NCBI RefSeq assembly: GCF_001465875.1
Contig: NZ_LN901321.1
Coordinates: forward strand, 156,689-220,688
Length of the DNA: 64,000 nt
Source: Legionella saoudiensis
Lineage (GTDB): Bacteria > Pseudomonadota > Gammaproteobacteria > Legionellales > Legionellaceae
Direction of reading: 5' to 3'
The notes under the pieces are model-generated. The model saw only the letters and a program-made list of their open reading frames with translations. It searched no databases and was not told where the DNA came from. The position numbers and the translations under genes are program-made. Shown piece after piece: positions 28,815 through 37,607 of this stretch (positions within the stretch are counted from its first letter, which is position 1; each line of letters begins with the position of its first letter).

Positions 28815-30545
28815 TCATTCAGAAGATCCCTCAGAATGTTTGGATGGTATTGTTTGGCGCTGTACCACATACAACATTACTTCTAACTGCTGCTGATTTT
28901 GAATGCGTGCAGGGATTTTTTCATTTTGAATTAATTGCAAGTGATTTTGCTCCACCAGTTTTTTTACGTAATCTGGGTTGTGGCTAAAACGAGCGCTGCT
29001 TTGCAAAAACCAGGGGTCTTTTACACTAATTTCAGTAGTAAAAATAAAATAACCTTCAGGGGTTAAATGCTGCTGTACCGCATGCATCAACGTATCTAAC
29101 TCACCAAAATAGGGGAGAACGTCGGCGGCGACAATCAAGTCATAATGGTTTTGATTAGTGTTAAAAAACTCAATAAGTTCTGATTCAATTAATTCGTCAT
29201 AAATATGTTTTTCTTTGGCTTGTGCCAACATTTTGGGGGCGATATCTACTCCGGTTAGACGTTTGCTTAATTCGCGAAGCACTACGCCTGTCAAACCAGT
29301 GCCACAGCCTAAGTCCAGTGTTTGAGTATTTTCAGGCAGCTCGAGTCGGTAAATAATCCGTGTAATATGCTGGGGGATTGAATAATTCAAAGTACCTTGC
29401 ATGTGTTGGTCATAATAAAGAGCATAATTATTAAATAAATTGTGGGAATACTCAGGTGTTGTTTCTGCGGTGGAGTTGCCTTCAATTGCATGCAGCATGT
29501 AACTGCTTACTCTATCATCGGGATTTATAACTAAAGCTTGACGCAAATACTCACGCGATGTTTCACGTTGCCCCATACGCAGATAAATTGCGGATAAATT
29601 ATTTAAGGAGGCAGTATGGCTCTTATCTAAACGCAGAATGTGCTCAAAAAAGATAATGGCTTCATTTAAATGCCCTAGGGCCATTTGAGCCACGCCGGAG
29701 TTGTAAAGATATTCAATATTATCAGGATCTTTTTGCAGCAACACATCATAATGCATAAGGGCATTTTCAAAGCGGTCATGATGCATAAAGGTTGCTGCTA
29801 AATTATTACGGGCATCAATATTATCATTATCTAGGGCGAGTGCCTTACTAAAGTAGTCGACAGCTAATTGATTACGCTCTCTTTTTAGAGCTACCACGCC
29901 CAGATTAGTAAGGGCTTGTATTTGCTCATTGTCTTGCTCTAAAACCGATTGAAACGCCTGTTCTGCTTCATCAAGGGCATTATTTTCCAGGTGTAAAATC
30001 CCTAAATAAAAATGGGCTTCCATGTGGTCAGGAGTTAAGGTAATGACATTATTAAATTGAACTTTTGCCGCCTCTAATTGATTGTTTTGTAACAAGAGTA
30101 AACCTAAATTAAAATGTGCTGCACTGAAATCAGGCTCCGCATGAACGGCTTTAGTATAATGTTGCAATGCTTTGGGGTAATTATTTTGTAAGGCATAAAT
30201 GGTTGCCAGATTATTATGAGCTTGAGCATAATCAGGGCTTAATTCAATGGCTTGCAAATAATAGTCAACGGCTTTGTCCAATTGGTGTATTTTTTTATAA
30301 GCATTTGCCAAATTATTCAATACTGTAGCATCCTCTGGATTTAAGGCATGTGCTTGGGACAAATAAAGAATCGCATTATGCATATCGCCGGACTGAGCAT
30401 AGGCCAGCCCCAAAAAGAGTAGCGTATTTAAATGCTGCGGGTTTTTAGTCAGTATTTGCTCATAAATACAAATAGCAGCGGGTAACTTCCCCTCATGTTG
30501 GAGCTTATAAGCTTGAGCAAAGAGTCCTTCTATTTCTGCGTTCAT
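28815..30545 (-). CDS. TPR-repeat protein with C-terminal SAM methyltransferase domain
   Basis: A 576-residue fusion. Residues 1-345 hold about ten tetratricopeptide repeats (NLANAYKKIHQLDKAVDYY, NLATIYALQNNYPKALQHY, HFYLGILHLENNALDEAEQ). From about residue 370 comes a class I methyltransferase domain with motif I TLDLGCGTGLTG, motif II VDIAPKMLAQA, and DLIVAADVLPYFGELD. TPRs probably bind the protein or peptide substrate; the substrate is unknown. Starts 2 bp after rdgB and is surely cotranscribed with it. No signal peptide or membrane segment. Confidence 0.88.
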   Translation of the reverse strand: MNAEIEGLFAQAYKLQHEGKLPAAICIYEQILTKNPQHLNTLLFLGLAYAQSGDMHNAILYLSQAHALNPEDATVLNNLANAYKKIHQLDKAVDYYLQAIELSPDYAQAHNNLATIYALQNNYPKALQHYTKAVHAEPDFSAAHFNLGLLLLQNNQLEAAKVQFNNVITLTPDHMEAHFYLGILHLENNALDEAEQAFQSVLEQDNEQIQALTNLGVVALKRERNQLAVDYFSKALALDNDNIDARNNLAATFMHHDRFENALMHYDVLLQKDPDNIEYLYNSGVAQMALGHLNEAIIFFEHILRLDKSHTASLNNLSAIYLRMGQRETSREYLRQALVINPDDRVSSYMLHAIEGNSTAETTPEYSHNLFNNYALYYDQHMQGTLNYSIPQHITRIIYRLELPENTQTLDLGCGTGLTGVVLRELSKRLTGVDIAPKMLAQAKEKHIYDELIESELIEFFNTNQNHYDLIVAADVLPYFGELDTLMHAVQQHLTPEGYFIFTTEISVKDPWFLQSSARFSHNPDYVKKLVEQNHLQLIQNEKIPARIQNQQQLEVMLYVVQRQTIPSKHSEGSSE

Positions 30546-30547
30546 GA

Positions 30548-31144
30548 TTAATTCTGGATAAGTAGGCGCAATTGTTGTAATGCTTGTGCGCGATGACTAA
30601 TATTATTTTTAAGTTTAGCAGGTAACTGGGCTGCTGTGCATTGGTATTCTGGCACATAAAAGATGGGGTCATAACCAAAACCGCCCTCACCGAGCGCGTT
30701 AGCATGGATTGTTCCTTTAAAAATACCCGTGGCAATCACCGGAGTAGGGTCTTTCGCATGCATTACAAAAGCTATGGCACAATAAAAATAGGCTTGGCGT
30801 TGCTCTCCATGTAAATGTGCCATGTTTTTTAATAATAAGTCGATATTTTCTTTATCAGTAGCATTGTTGCCTGCATATCGAGAAGAATAAATTCCAGGCT
30901 CTCCATTTAAAGCAGGAACCACCAATCCGGAATCATCTGCAAGCGCTGGTTTTTGAGCATAAAAGCTGGCATGACGGGCTTTTATGAGCGCATTTTCGAT
31001 AAAGCTTAAACCATCTTCTATGGCGTCGTTTATGCCTAAGGTTGTTTGTGATACACAGTGAATAGGCGCCAAAAGGGCGTTTAACTCATTAATTTTCCCT
31101 TGATTGCTGGTGGCTAGAACCAGTTCGTTTATTTGAATGGTCAT
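30548..31144 (-). CDS. rdgB: XTP/dITP diphosphatase (HAM1 family)
   Basis: House-cleaning pyrophosphatase that removes non-canonical purine nucleotides (ITP, dITP, XTP). The 198 residues are family length, with [49 protein letters not shown] and [10 protein letters not shown] motifs. First gene of a two-gene operon with the TPR-methyltransferase; divergent from the glutathione peroxidase gene. Confidence 0.96.
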   Translation of the reverse strand: MTIQINELVLATSNQGKINELNALLAPIHCVSQTTLGINDAIEDGLSFIENALIKARHASFYAQKPALADDSGLVVPALNGEPGIYSSRYAGNNATDKENIDLLLKNMAHLHGEQRQAYFYCAIAFVMHAKDPTPVIATGIFKGTIHANALGEGGFGYDPIFYVPEYQCTAAQLPAKLKNNISHRAQALQQLRLLIQN

Positions 31145-31232
31145 AATTACAAGTTTTAAAGGTATTTGATTTTATTGTGAGTTTAACCTGATCATTTACA
31201 AAGCGGAACTGAATTTTTTTATAGTTTAGGTA

Positions 31233-31238
31233 TATAAT
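31233..31238 (+). promoter_or_regulatory. -10 element for the glutathione peroxidase gene
   Basis: A consensus TATAAT hexamer 32 bp before the start codon. A weak -35 (CTGAAT, 31209-31214) lies 18 bp upstream. Confidence 0.5.
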
Positions 31239-31269
31239 GTGCAAGACGAGGCCCCTTTAGGGATCATTA

Positions 31270-31833
31270 ATGAGGTTTTTCATTTTAATACTAGGATGTT
31301 TTCTTATGAACACTACAACATCAGCGGATACACCTAATCTTCATGATAATGCTTATGATTATTCGTTTCATACACTTATTGGAGACAAAGAATTACCTTT
31401 AGAAATGTTTCGCGGTAAGGTGGTAATGGTTGTGAATACCGCATCGAAATGCGGCTTTACTCCTCAATACGCACGCTTAGAGAAGCTTTATGAAGAGTAT
31501 AAAGATAAAGGTTTTGTGATTTTGGGCGTGCCCTCTAATGACTTTGGTAGCCAAGAGCCAGGTGCAGCAGAAGAAATCGCTAATTTTTGCCAGGTTAATT
31601 ATGGTGTTTCTTTTCCAATGGCTGCGAAAGAAGTAGTTTCAGGAAAACAAGCGCATCCCTTTTACTTATGGGCTAAACAGAAATTAGGCTTTGGCACTGC
31701 ACCGAAATGGAACTTCCATAAGTATGTGATTAATCGCAAAGGCGAACTGGTTGATTATTTTTATTCAACTACTTCTCCTGACGCCCCACGCTTAATTAGG
31801 GTAGTGGAAAAGGCGCTTAAGGAAGAGGCATAA
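31270..31833 (+). CDS. Exported glutathione peroxidase-family thiol peroxidase
   Basis: Reduces hydrogen or lipid peroxides with thiols. The 187-residue product starts with a signal peptide (MRFFILILGCFLMNTTTSA), so it should act in the periplasm, which is unusual for this mostly cytoplasmic family; alternatively translation could begin at the second ATG, 31306, giving a shorter product. Catalytic cysteine in NTASKCGFTPQY, then the glutamine of SQEPG and the tryptophan of PKWNFHKY complete the active site. AGGGA lies 7 nt before the first ATG. Confidence 0.9.
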   Translation: MRFFILILGCFLMNTTTSADTPNLHDNAYDYSFHTLIGDKELPLEMFRGKVVMVVNTASKCGFTPQYARLEKLYEEYKDKGFVILGVPSNDFGSQEPGAAEEIANFCQVNYGVSFPMAAKEVVSGKQAHPFYLWAKQKLGFGTAPKWNFHKYVINRKGELVDYFYSTTSPDAPRLIRVVEKALKEEA

Positions 31834-31874
31834 CTTTACTGGCTCGTAAAACATTATCTAATGGTGGAAAAAGC

Positions 31875-31942
31875 GTAGGCTGTGCTGCCGCAGCAAAACT
31901 CCCAGGGGTGGCTTCCATGCTGGGCTTTTCAGCCCAGCCTAC
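31875..31942. repeat. Palindromic repeat (GTAGGCTG/CAGCCTAC with inner GCTGGGCT stem)
   Basis: Outer arms GTAGGCTG (31875-31882) and CAGCCTAC (31935-31942), with an overlapping inner 8-bp hairpin GCTGGGCT / AGCCCAGC (31919-31938, loop TTTC). The two stems are mutually exclusive over their shared right arm. The inner stem is identical to that at 9685-9704. Lies after the glutathione peroxidase gene. Confidence 0.6.
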
Positions 31943-32098
31943 ATCAACTGAGCATCTAAGTTGGTGAATCCATTTAGGCATTTTCAATGCTGAATTTTCT
32001 CATTTTTTACACAAATTGGTGTTTAAAAATTAAACTTTGTATCTAGCTTTGTTACAGGTTTTTTGCTAAAATAAGATTTTGATTCGTTGTGCCTAAAC

Positions 32099-33004
32099 AT
32101 GCCATTTTCTCATCTTATATTAGCGCTGATTGTCGTTTTTGTCTGGGGATTAAACTTCCTCTTTGTCAGCATCGGGCTTACCGAGATCTCCCCTTTGCTG
32201 CTCTGTGCCCTGCGCTTTCTTGTTGCGAGTGTTCCCGCTATTTTTTTTGTTAAACTACCAAAGAAATCTTTCAAAATGGTGGCTTTGTATGGTCTGGTAA
32301 TGTTTGCTTTGCAATTTGCCTTGCTCTTTATTGGTATGAGCTTTGGTATGCCTGCAGGAATTGCGTCAATTCTCATTCAGGTACAAGTTTTCTTTAGTAT
32401 GTTTTTTGCAATCTTCTTCTTGGGAGAGCAACCCAACATCGGGCAAATCATAGGCGCTTTGGTTTCATTTTCCGGTATTGCGTTAGTTGCCATGCACTTT
32501 GACCATGATATTTCTTTAATTGGCTTTATATTTATTTTGGCAGCGGCTGCGACTTGGGGTATTGGCAATTTAATTACCAAACAAATTAAGACCGAGCATG
32601 TTAGCATGATCTCACTTATTGTTTGGGGCAGTTTTGTCGCTTGTATTCCCATGTTTTTGATTTCTTTAATGGTGGAAGGTATTACCAATTTTACCTATAC
32701 CTTTGCTCATTTAACTTGGAAAGGTGCAGGAGCGGTACTTTACATTGTCTTTGCGTCAACCTGGGTTGGCTATGGTTTATGGAATTGGTTAATGGCTCGT
32801 TACCCGGTTGGTATGGTGGCTCCATTTACTTTGTTAGTTCCAGTAGTTGCCATGGTAAGTTCAGTGTTCTTTTTGGGTGAGCCATTTTATATGTGGAAAT
32901 TGGTTGCAGGACTATTGGTGATTAGCGGTTTGTGCATCAATATTTTAGGTTCTCGATTCTTTGCAGTAAAAACACCTGTCAGTGTGGATGCGGAAGCGGC
33001 CTGA
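32099..33004 (+). CDS. eamA: O-acetylserine/cysteine exporter, EamA family
   Basis: A ten-helix DMT-superfamily exporter of the inner membrane. ATG 32099 is chosen over an upstream TTG; 301 residues. The sequence tracks E. coli EamA closely in motif order: VVFVWGLNFLFVSIGL, GMSFGMPAGIASILIQVQ, FFLGEQPNIGQIIGALVSF, AAATWGIGNLITK and APFTLLVPVVAM. Known EamA exports cysteine and O-acetylserine; substrate here is assigned by similarity. Confidence 0.85.
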   Translation: MPFSHLILALIVVFVWGLNFLFVSIGLTEISPLLLCALRFLVASVPAIFFVKLPKKSFKMVALYGLVMFALQFALLFIGMSFGMPAGIASILIQVQVFFSMFFAIFFLGEQPNIGQIIGALVSFSGIALVAMHFDHDISLIGFIFILAAAATWGIGNLITKQIKTEHVSMISLIVWGSFVACIPMFLISLMVEGITNFTYTFAHLTWKGAGAVLYIVFASTWVGYGLWNWLMARYPVGMVAPFTLLVPVVAMVSSVFFLGEPFYMWKLVAGLLVISGLCINILGSRFFAVKTPVSVDAEAA

Positions 33005-33051
33005 TTTTCTTATTGGGATGCGTTATCATAGGCTATTTTAGAAAAATAGGT

Positions 33052-33867
33052 ATGGCTGTGAGCGAATTAAAAAGCATAAGGCTCTGCGCCGATGATTTCG
33101 GGTTAAATTCTGGAGTATCCCAAGGTATTCTAAAATTAGCACAATTGGGGCGTTTGTCTGCAGTAAGCTGTATGGTAAACATGCCCGCATTTCCTAGCTA
33201 TGCTGAAGAGTTATTGGCGTTACAAGGTCGAGTACAGATTGGCTTACATTTTAATTTAACCGAAGGCTGCTTCTTGTCTATGCCTAATCGTCCATGTTTT
33301 TCGCTTAATGAATTACTTATTAAGACCCATCTGGCTTCCATCAAACTATCTTTTATTGCCCAGGAATTTAAGCAGCAATTGGCACAATTTGTACAGGTGA
33401 TGGGGCGACTTCCTGATTTTGTTGATGGCCATCAACATGTGCATCAATTTCCACGTATACGCAAAGTTATTGTGGATCTTTATGAAGAGCAATTAAGGCA
33501 GCAGGGGGCATCGATTCGTTCAACTTATCCTACAGTTGATGTGAGACAGTATCGGTTGAAAGCAAAAATTTTGGCAGTGACTGGGGGTAGGGCTTTGCGT
33601 GCAGCTTTAGCTAAGGCGGAAATTCCTCATAATGCATATTTTTCAGGGATCTATGACTTTGCAGCGCATACTGATTATCGCAATTTATTTCGCAGCTGGT
33701 TGGATTCTATATCCGCTCCAACCTTAATTATGTGTCATCCCGGTGAGCCTTGTAATGAACCTGATGTTATTGCTGCTACGCGTAATATCGAAATGAATTA
33801 TTTTTCCAGTAATGAATTTTTACAGGATTGCCAGGAGTATGGCGTGACCTTAGATGCTATAATTTGA
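33052..33867 (+). CDS. ChbG/HpnK (YdjC-like) carbohydrate deacetylase
   Basis: A 271-residue YdjC/ChbG-family metal-dependent deacetylase acting on acetylated sugars or glycolipids. ATG 33052 is used; GTG 33058, with AGG 7 nt ahead, is an alternative. The metal-binding aspartates are in RLCADDFGLNSGVSQG, and the histidines in IGLHFNLTEG and VDGHQHVHQFP; the C-terminal active-site motif is MCHPGEP. The ChbG (chitobiose) and HpnK (hopanoid) branches cannot be told apart here, and no hopanoid gene is near. Confidence 0.88.
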   Translation: MAVSELKSIRLCADDFGLNSGVSQGILKLAQLGRLSAVSCMVNMPAFPSYAEELLALQGRVQIGLHFNLTEGCFLSMPNRPCFSLNELLIKTHLASIKLSFIAQEFKQQLAQFVQVMGRLPDFVDGHQHVHQFPRIRKVIVDLYEEQLRQQGASIRSTYPTVDVRQYRLKAKILAVTGGRALRAALAKAEIPHNAYFSGIYDFAAHTDYRNLFRSWLDSISAPTLIMCHPGEPCNEPDVIAATRNIEMNYFSSNEFLQDCQEYGVTLDAII

Positions 33868-33925
33868 ATCTTAAGTTCGTTATGCTAGCAGCAGGATAAT
33901 TGGCCCCTATTATAAGGATATAATC

Positions 33926-35020
33926 ATGAATACTGATGCATCTATTCTATTTACCCCCTTTGACCTAAGAGGACATCAATTAAAAAATCGTCTGGTTATG
34001 GCTCCGTTAACGCGAAATCGTGCTTTGCATGGCAGTGATGCACCGCATGCATTAAATGCTGAATATTATGAGCAACGCGCATCAGCCGGTCTAATTATTT
34101 CCGAAGCCACTCAAATTTCACCAACGGCGAAAGGCTATGCTTGGACTCCAGGAATTTATTCTCCCAAGCAAGTTGCTGGATGGAAACTAGTCACTGAGGC
34201 AGTGCATGAGCAAGGCGGAACTATTTATGCCCAATTGTGGCATGTAGGGCGCATTTCACATCCCAGTTTACAACCTGGAGGGAATGAACCTGTTGCTCCT
34301 TCTGCATTAACCCCCGTAGGACAAAAAACCTTTATAGAAACCGGTATGTTTACGGATATTGGACAGCCAAGAGCCTTAAAATTAGAGGAGCTGCCGTTAA
34401 TTATTGAGGATTATCGTAAGGCGGCACGTAATGCAATGGAGGCTGGCTTTGATGGAGTTGAGGTGCATGGGGCAAATGGTTACCTCCTCCAGCAGTTTTT
34501 GTCGGATGGTGCAAATCAGCGTACGGATAGTTATGGAGGTTCCGTTGCGAATCGCTTACGTTTTCCATTAGAGGTTATGGAGGCGGTGGCGAGTGAAATT
34601 GGTAGTCATCGCACCGCAATCCGCTTATCGCCTGTAGGCTCTATGAATGGAATTACAGAAACGTCACCCCAGTCGGTTTATTTTCCTTTGGTGCGTGAAT
34701 TAAATCGTTTAAATTTAGCTTATATTCATGTTATTGAAGGAACCACTGGAATCTCGCGTGACTTCTTGGGATTTGATTTTCATGCCTTACGCGATGAGTT
34801 TCATGGCCCTTGGATGGTAAATAATGGTTATACCCGGGAATTAGCCATTGAGGCTATTGCTTCGGGTTATGCTGATTTGGTGGCGTTTGGTAAAGATTTT
34901 ATTGCAAATCCTGATTTAGTCGAGCGTTTTCGCCTGAACGCGCCACTTAATCAAGGGGATCGCGCCACTTTTTATGGTGGTGATGAAAAAGGGTATATTG
35001 ATTATCCAACCTTAAGATAG
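33926..35020 (+). CDS. nemA: Old-yellow-enzyme alkene reductase (NemA-like)
   Basis: FMN-dependent NADPH ene-reductase that reduces activated double bonds and electrophiles such as N-ethylmaleimide. At 364 residues it has NemA length. Motifs: LKNRLVMAPLTRNRA, YAQLWHVGRISHPS, the substrate-binding HGANGYLLQQFLSDGANQ, and YGGSVANRLRFPLEVM. The usual H-x-x-N pair contacts the substrate carbonyl. A TTATAAGGATATAATC leader gives the ribosome site. Precise substrate unknown. Confidence 0.88.
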   Translation: MNTDASILFTPFDLRGHQLKNRLVMAPLTRNRALHGSDAPHALNAEYYEQRASAGLIISEATQISPTAKGYAWTPGIYSPKQVAGWKLVTEAVHEQGGTIYAQLWHVGRISHPSLQPGGNEPVAPSALTPVGQKTFIETGMFTDIGQPRALKLEELPLIIEDYRKAARNAMEAGFDGVEVHGANGYLLQQFLSDGANQRTDSYGGSVANRLRFPLEVMEAVASEIGSHRTAIRLSPVGSMNGITETSPQSVYFPLVRELNRLNLAYIHVIEGTTGISRDFLGFDFHALRDEFHGPWMVNNGYTRELAIEAIASGYADLVAFGKDFIANPDLVERFRLNAPLNQGDRATFYGGDEKGYIDYPTLR

Positions 35021-35054
35021 TTTGTTTTTCATAAATCAAAATCAAGGATTTTTA

Positions 35055-35294
35055 ATGAGAATATTATTGTTGATGCTTTTTTGCATTCCCCTGCTTGCTG
35101 TGGGTAAGGAAGCACCTAATGAGGAAACCTTATCTCGATTGCAAAAATTATGCCGCGAGGATACGACCCCGGAGCTGCGTAAGTTGTATTGCCAATTAGC
35201 TAAAGATTATCGTACGGAGAAAAAGCGGGTGGATTCTGTTGCGCAAAAGGATAAAAAGGAAACAGGGAAGGAGCAGGTGAAAGAAAAAGCTTAA
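35055..35294 (+). CDS. Small exported lysine-rich protein
   Basis: A 79-residue protein. ATG 35055 follows AAGGA by 6 nt and begins a signal peptide (MRILLLMLFCIPLLAVG). The mature part has two cysteines (LQKLCREDT, KLYCQLAKDY), possibly a disulfide, and a very basic, charged tail (KDKKETGKEQVKEKA). Periplasmic location likely; function unknown. Lies 34 bp after the reductase gene and could be cotranscribed. Confidence 0.65.
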   Translation: MRILLLMLFCIPLLAVGKEAPNEETLSRLQKLCREDTTPELRKLYCQLAKDYRTEKKRVDSVAQKDKKETGKEQVKEKA

Positions 35295-35311
35295 ACCGAG
35301 TACGAGGCACC

Positions 35312-35338
35312 GTAGCCTGGTGCTTGCAACCAGGCTAC
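35312..35338. terminator. Palindrome between convergent genes (GTAGCCTGGT)
   Basis: Perfect 10-bp stem GTAGCCTGGT / ACCAGGCTAC with loop GCTTGCA, between stops at 35294 (plus) and 35361 (minus). Another member of the GTAGSCYGG-like palindromes of this window. Confidence 0.6.
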
Positions 35339-35360
35339 TCCTGTTGGGTAATTAATTTAG

Positions 35361-36152
35361 TTAATCACTCCCTTTATCAAGAGCATATGTACCCGTAAAG
35401 TTAAGCGTTACAATCCCAAGTTGATTACTGGATCCTGAGCTACTAGTAGTTGAATTATTATTATTCGGCTTAAACGCTGAGGTATAGCGGATATCCATAC
35501 CAATGGTTGCAAAATCATCCAAATAAGAACCAATTCCTATAATTCCTTGCGCAGCAAAACCATTATTTGAGGTGCTTATCGTTGTAGAAAACGTACTGCC
35601 TAAAGCATTATATTGATTACTTGTGAAATTGGCTTTGTTTTTGATGATTGCTCCCCCTAAACCAACGCCAATATAGGGAAACATCTTCACGTTTGGATCA
35701 CTGGAAAGAAAATCATAAAATACGTTAAACATGCCATAAATACCGGTGGTATTTCCATTAAAACCCAAGCCAATACCTTGGTCATTACTTATAATTGCAG
35801 GACAGGTTCCTTCTGGTCCCATAACATTAGGACTAATTAAAGTACATGAGCCAACTTTTAATTCCCCATAATTATTAATATTAAAAAGAAATTGTCCTTC
35901 CAAGCGTACGGTATTTATGCGGTATCCAAGAGAAAACCCCGCGCCTCCGCCAATAGGGCTTAACGTAATAGGATTTGTGCCTGAGAACGAGAACTGGCTA
36001 TTATTAATATTGAAAGTAAGGTTGGGATTGGAAATCGTACGACTGATTTGTCCAAAAAGCCCCAAATAAATACCTTGAACCGGGTCTAAACTAAACGCTT
36101 TGGAGCTTATGGTTAGCCCTACTATAAATCCAAATTTAATGAAATGTTTCAT
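35361..36152 (-). CDS. Outer-membrane beta-barrel protein
   Basis: A 263-residue protein. The frame runs further upstream, but ATG 36152 is chosen: AGGA lies 6 nt before it and the product starts with a signal peptide (MKHFIKFGFIVGLTISSKAFS). The rest alternates polar and hydrophobic residues with asparagine-rich loops, as in small outer-membrane barrels of the OmpA/opacity type (YLGLFGQISRT, GFSLGYRINTVRLEGQFLF, FPYIGVGLGGAIIKN, GMDIRYTSAF). Function unknown; Legionella has many such porin-like proteins. Confidence 0.75.
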   Translation of the reverse strand: MKHFIKFGFIVGLTISSKAFSLDPVQGIYLGLFGQISRTISNPNLTFNINNSQFSFSGTNPITLSPIGGGAGFSLGYRINTVRLEGQFLFNINNYGELKVGSCTLISPNVMGPEGTCPAIISNDQGIGLGFNGNTTGIYGMFNVFYDFLSSDPNVKMFPYIGVGLGGAIIKNKANFTSNQYNALGSTFSTTISTSNNGFAAQGIIGIGSYLDDFATIGMDIRYTSAFKPNNNNSTTSSSGSSNQLGIVTLNFTGTYALDKGSD

Positions 36153-36490
36153 TAGAAATCCTAATCTATCCTGATAATAAAAGAATAAAAATTCCATCGG
36201 TCTACGGGGTTCTTGACCAAGGAGGGCTATTTCTTAACTGGTAAGGCAATGGCCGTTTAGGGAGGTTATACGAGACTTTATTTAGATGCAAGCTTTTAAT
36301 TTTATGGATATCTTTTTATTTTTAGATAAAAAATCAGTGAGATGTTTTACATTATTTTTTATACTACCTACTGAAAACCAGAATATGGGGCTAAATAGAC
36401 CCAGGAATAAAGCGCTGTCTCTATGACATCTTTTTACGTCGCAGGCGTATAGATGTGTAAAAGATATCGCAATGAATAGGAAGGGACATC
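36153..36490. other. Divergent intergenic region before crcB
   Basis: A 338-bp AT-rich gap between an outer-membrane protein gene (minus) and crcB (plus). It must hold both promoters. I see a possible ACATCT/AGATGT inverted repeat (36426-36456), but nothing matching the conserved core of the fluoride riboswitch. No ORF with a good start. Confidence 0.5.
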
Positions 36491-36865
36491 TTGGTTGATA
36501 TTTTATGGATCTCTATGGGCGCGATTATTGGCGCTAATTTGCGTTATTTGGTGAATCGTTTCTCGTTACGCTATTTGTCTGCGGATGTTCCTTATGGAAC
36601 GTTTATCGTAAATTTAACCGGAAGTTTCATCTTAGGTTTTTTTCTGGCTTGGAGCTTCGGACGAATGGAACTAGACCCTAAATGGCGTGCTTTTGTTGCT
36701 GTTGGATTTTGTGGTGCTTATACTACCTTTTCGAGCTTTAGCTATGAAACCTATGCCTTAATTGAACAGGGGAGTTATGGCCTTGCTGCTATGAATTTTA
36801 TTTGCAATAATCTTTTTTGCCTCATTGCCGTAATTGCGGGAGTGATTCTTGCGCGAGCAATTTAG
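36491..36865 (+). CDS. crcB: Fluoride ion channel CrcB (Fluc)
   Basis: Small four-helix inner-membrane channel that exports fluoride as a dual-topology dimer. 124 residues. The start is a TTG, with AGGAAGGGA ahead of it; the next ATG would remove half of helix 1. Motifs: GAIIGANLRYLVNRF, PYGTFIVNLTGSFILGF (the polar track asparagine) and FCGAYTTFSSFSYE. Paired with a DUF190 gene 40 bp downstream, a common arrangement. Confidence 0.93.
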   Translation: MVDILWISMGAIIGANLRYLVNRFSLRYLSADVPYGTFIVNLTGSFILGFFLAWSFGRMELDPKWRAFVAVGFCGAYTTFSSFSYETYALIEQGSYGLAAMNFICNNLFCLIAVIAGVILARAI

Positions 36866-36905
36866 CGTGGCAATTAAAACATGGAGCTTAACGTAAGGAT
36901 ACGCG

Positions 36906-37241
36906 ATGAATTGTATGAAGGTTTCTATCTACATTAATGAATCAGATAAATGGAAGCATCGTCCTTTGCATTTAGAGCTTATGTCTATGTTGGATGAGGA
37001 AGGGATTGCTGGTGGGACTGTATTACGTGCCATTGCCGGTTTTACTTATATGAAGCCTGTTGAAACGGCATCGTTTGTAGATATTGGCGCTCATTTACCC
37101 TTGGTGGTCCAATTTATTGATACCGCCGAGCGCGTCGAGTCGATTTTACCTAAGATAAAAGAAATGTCAGGAACCCGGCTGGTTATTCGCGAGCCGGTAG
37201 AGGTAGTGAATGGAATGTTAGCGACAGGCCCAATATCTTGA
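36906..37241 (+). CDS. DUF190 protein, partner of CrcB
   Basis: A 111-residue DUF190 protein with a PII-like ferredoxin fold: KVSIYINESDKWKHRPLHLEL, AGGTVLRAIAGFTYM, LPLVVQFIDTAERVE and the C-terminal strand LVIREPVEVV. DUF190 genes often follow crcB; a regulatory or nucleotide-sensing role is likely but not established. AAGGA precedes the ATG by 8 nt. Its 3' end overlaps the convergent gtrA-like gene by 24 nt. Confidence 0.9.
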   Translation: MNCMKVSIYINESDKWKHRPLHLELMSMLDEEGIAGGTVLRAIAGFTYMKPVETASFVDIGAHLPLVVQFIDTAERVESILPKIKEMSGTRLVIREPVEVVNGMLATGPIS

Positions 37242-37607
37242 TAGGATGAAGCTGTAAGCGGAAACTAAAAATAAAACCAAACCTAGGGCCAATAGGTAAT
37301 TTAAATGAGTATAGCGTAGCACGAGAAAATAAAGCCCCTCATTAATTACCCCAGCGGAAGCTGCTACCAAAAAAAAATGAGGTAGGCTTAGTACCTTTTG
37401 GTCATGCAGTTGTGAAAAAGTCAGATATTTGTGACCAAAGAAACTAACATTAAATGCAGTAAAAAAGGCAAAAATATTGGCTATAAGCGCATGTGTGTGC
37501 GCAAAATTTACCAGTAAAAAAACAATGCTCAGATGGGTTGCAGCCGCAGTAGCCCCAATTCCTGCGTAATAAACCAGCCGGTGCTTTAACTTAAGTTGCG
37601 CTTTCAT
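37218..37607 (-). CDS. GtrA-like flippase
   Basis: A 129-residue GtrA-family protein with four membrane helices, thought to flip undecaprenyl-phosphate-linked glucose or a related sugar. The frame begins earlier, but ATG 37607 is chosen since GAGGAAG lies 9 nt upstream; the gene overlaps the end of the glycosyltransferase. Helices are seen in LVYYAGIGATAAATHLSIVF, ALIANIFAFFTAFNVSFFGH, FFLVAASAGVINEGLYFLVL and LALGLVLFLVSAYSFIL. Acts with the upstream GtrB-type enzyme. Confidence 0.85.
   Translation of the reverse strand: MKAQLKLKHRLVYYAGIGATAAATHLSIVFLLVNFAHTHALIANIFAFFTAFNVSFFGHKYLTFSQLHDQKVLSLPHFFLVAASAGVINEGLYFLVLRYTHLNYLLALGLVLFLVSAYSFILSRYWACR

Noticed and set aside
32932-33051. Long N-terminal extension of the ChbG/HpnK-like protein overlapping eamA
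   Set aside because: The first 40 residues are out-of-frame eamA sequence; the family fold begins at RLCADDFG, just after the ATG at 33052.
36200-36490. Fluoride riboswitch upstream of crcB
   Set aside because: crcB genes are often controlled by this riboswitch, but I could not find the conserved GATGG...CCGC...CTGATG core in the leader.
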